From Macrosoma leucophasiata (Eukaryota > Arthropoda > Insecta > Lepidoptera > Hedylidae), in contig JAWQUS010000003.1 of NCBI GenBank assembly GCA_036365455.1, positions 8,824,001 to 8,888,000 of the forward strand: 64,000 nucleotides of DNA. The letters run 5' to 3'. Every line of letters starts with the position of its first letter. The first letter of the stretch is position 1. Below the pieces are notes generated by a model. That model was given only the letters and a program-made list of their open reading frames with translations. It was not told where the DNA came from and did no database searches. Position numbers and translations under genes: made by a program. Below, one piece after another: positions 63,600-64,000 of this stretch.

Positions 63600-64000
63600 A
63601 TATATCTATATATCTTGTAACATAATGGATCAAATAATTATTATTACAGCAAATTGGTTCCTGTGGCTGCATCTAATTACACTGTCTAATGACATCTTAT
63701 CATCCCTTGATATTGCTTACGTTTCAATTTGATCTAATTGGTTTTATACCTTTGATGATGTTGACACTTCCTGATAAGGCGTGGATTGCTTGTTTGCAAA
63801 TGGAATTAAATCTGGTTGCGTTTAGATTCTATGTAGTTTTTTGGTGGTATATATTTCACGCCAAACAGCAAGATTTACCCAATGGGAAAGGCAGAGAAAT
63901 ATATTCAATGCCCATGATCCTCCAGTTATGATTTTATCGAGTCTCAAATAAAATTGGCCTTGTAATATTCATCGAGCCAGCTTCCTAGTTTCCTTTCTTC
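63600..64000. other. Unique sequence to the window end
   Basis: Two overlapping frames (63382-63732, 63689-63931) have no recognisable domain; nothing called. Confidence 0.3.

Noticed and set aside
63382..63931. 116- and 80-codon frames near the window end
   Set aside because: The first overlaps family L repeat sequence, and neither has a motif, splice support or codon character of a gene.

Overview
The window looks like nuclear DNA of a lepidopteran insect (a moth or butterfly). It is AT-rich, it has almost no long open reading frames, and it is packed with interspersed repeats: a mariner element, Jockey-, RTE- and RNase H-type LINE pieces, tRNA-headed SINE-like repeats, MITE-like inverted repeats and an abundant 285-bp repeat. 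From memory, that last repeat resembles the 3' tail of Bombyx BMC1/L1Bm-type elements; I could not check this. There is no operon, phage, CRISPR array or other prokaryotic feature.

To keep entries short I named the repeat families. A: about 285 bp, roughly 28 copies or pieces, starts ACTGGTGGTAGAGCTC and ends in a short A-rich tail. B: about 370 bp with an (ATT)n tail. C: carries a 74-nt tRNA-like core. D: tRNA-headed SINE, about 320 bp. E: 3' end of a LINE with an intact C-terminal reading frame. F: LINE/SINE 3' end. G, H, I, N: short families with conserved ends. J: second tRNA-headed SINE. K, L: unclassified, two copies each.

Layout. 1-9 kb: repeats A, B, C and E, an RNase H LINE relic, two head-to-head A dimers and a compact LTR-internal-LTR element at 7.6-8.4 kb. 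9-17 kb: mostly unique AT-rich DNA with old repeat pieces. 17.0-17.35 kb: best candidate for a host gene, two short exons with a 76-bp intron, a stop codon and an AATAAA signal. 17.8-19 kb: internally deleted RTE LINE carrying a C insertion. 21.4-22.7 kb: complete mariner with an uninterrupted transposase whose third catalytic Asp is Glu. 23.4-27.2 kb: four diverged tandem copies of a non-transposon unit, separated by repeats. 27-37 kb: a 124-bp-arm foldback, a LINE-like 5' end with a small reading frame, nested A/L/E, and a 78-bp perfect palindrome. 37.4-39.2 kb: 5'-truncated Jockey-type LINE with a 12-bp target-site duplication, nested in A. 39-50 kb: few repeats, two possible signal-peptide reading frames, a 107-bp tandem duplication, a 1.07-kb local duplication and a GC-rich MITE. 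50.2-59.6 kb: tandem segmental duplication of about 5 kb, the copies separated by an A/E nest and an inverted array of tRNA-like C units. 60-64 kb: mostly unique AT-rich DNA.

Functionally, the genes seen are mainly transposon enzymes, most of them dead. Several nesting events are dated relative to one another by target-site duplications. Two features recur: local tandem duplication (at least five loci) and short perfect or near-perfect inverted repeats with tiny spacers (at least ten). The inverted repeats fit template-switching during replication or repair, although assembly artefacts must be excluded. I did not find a novel defence or metabolic system.
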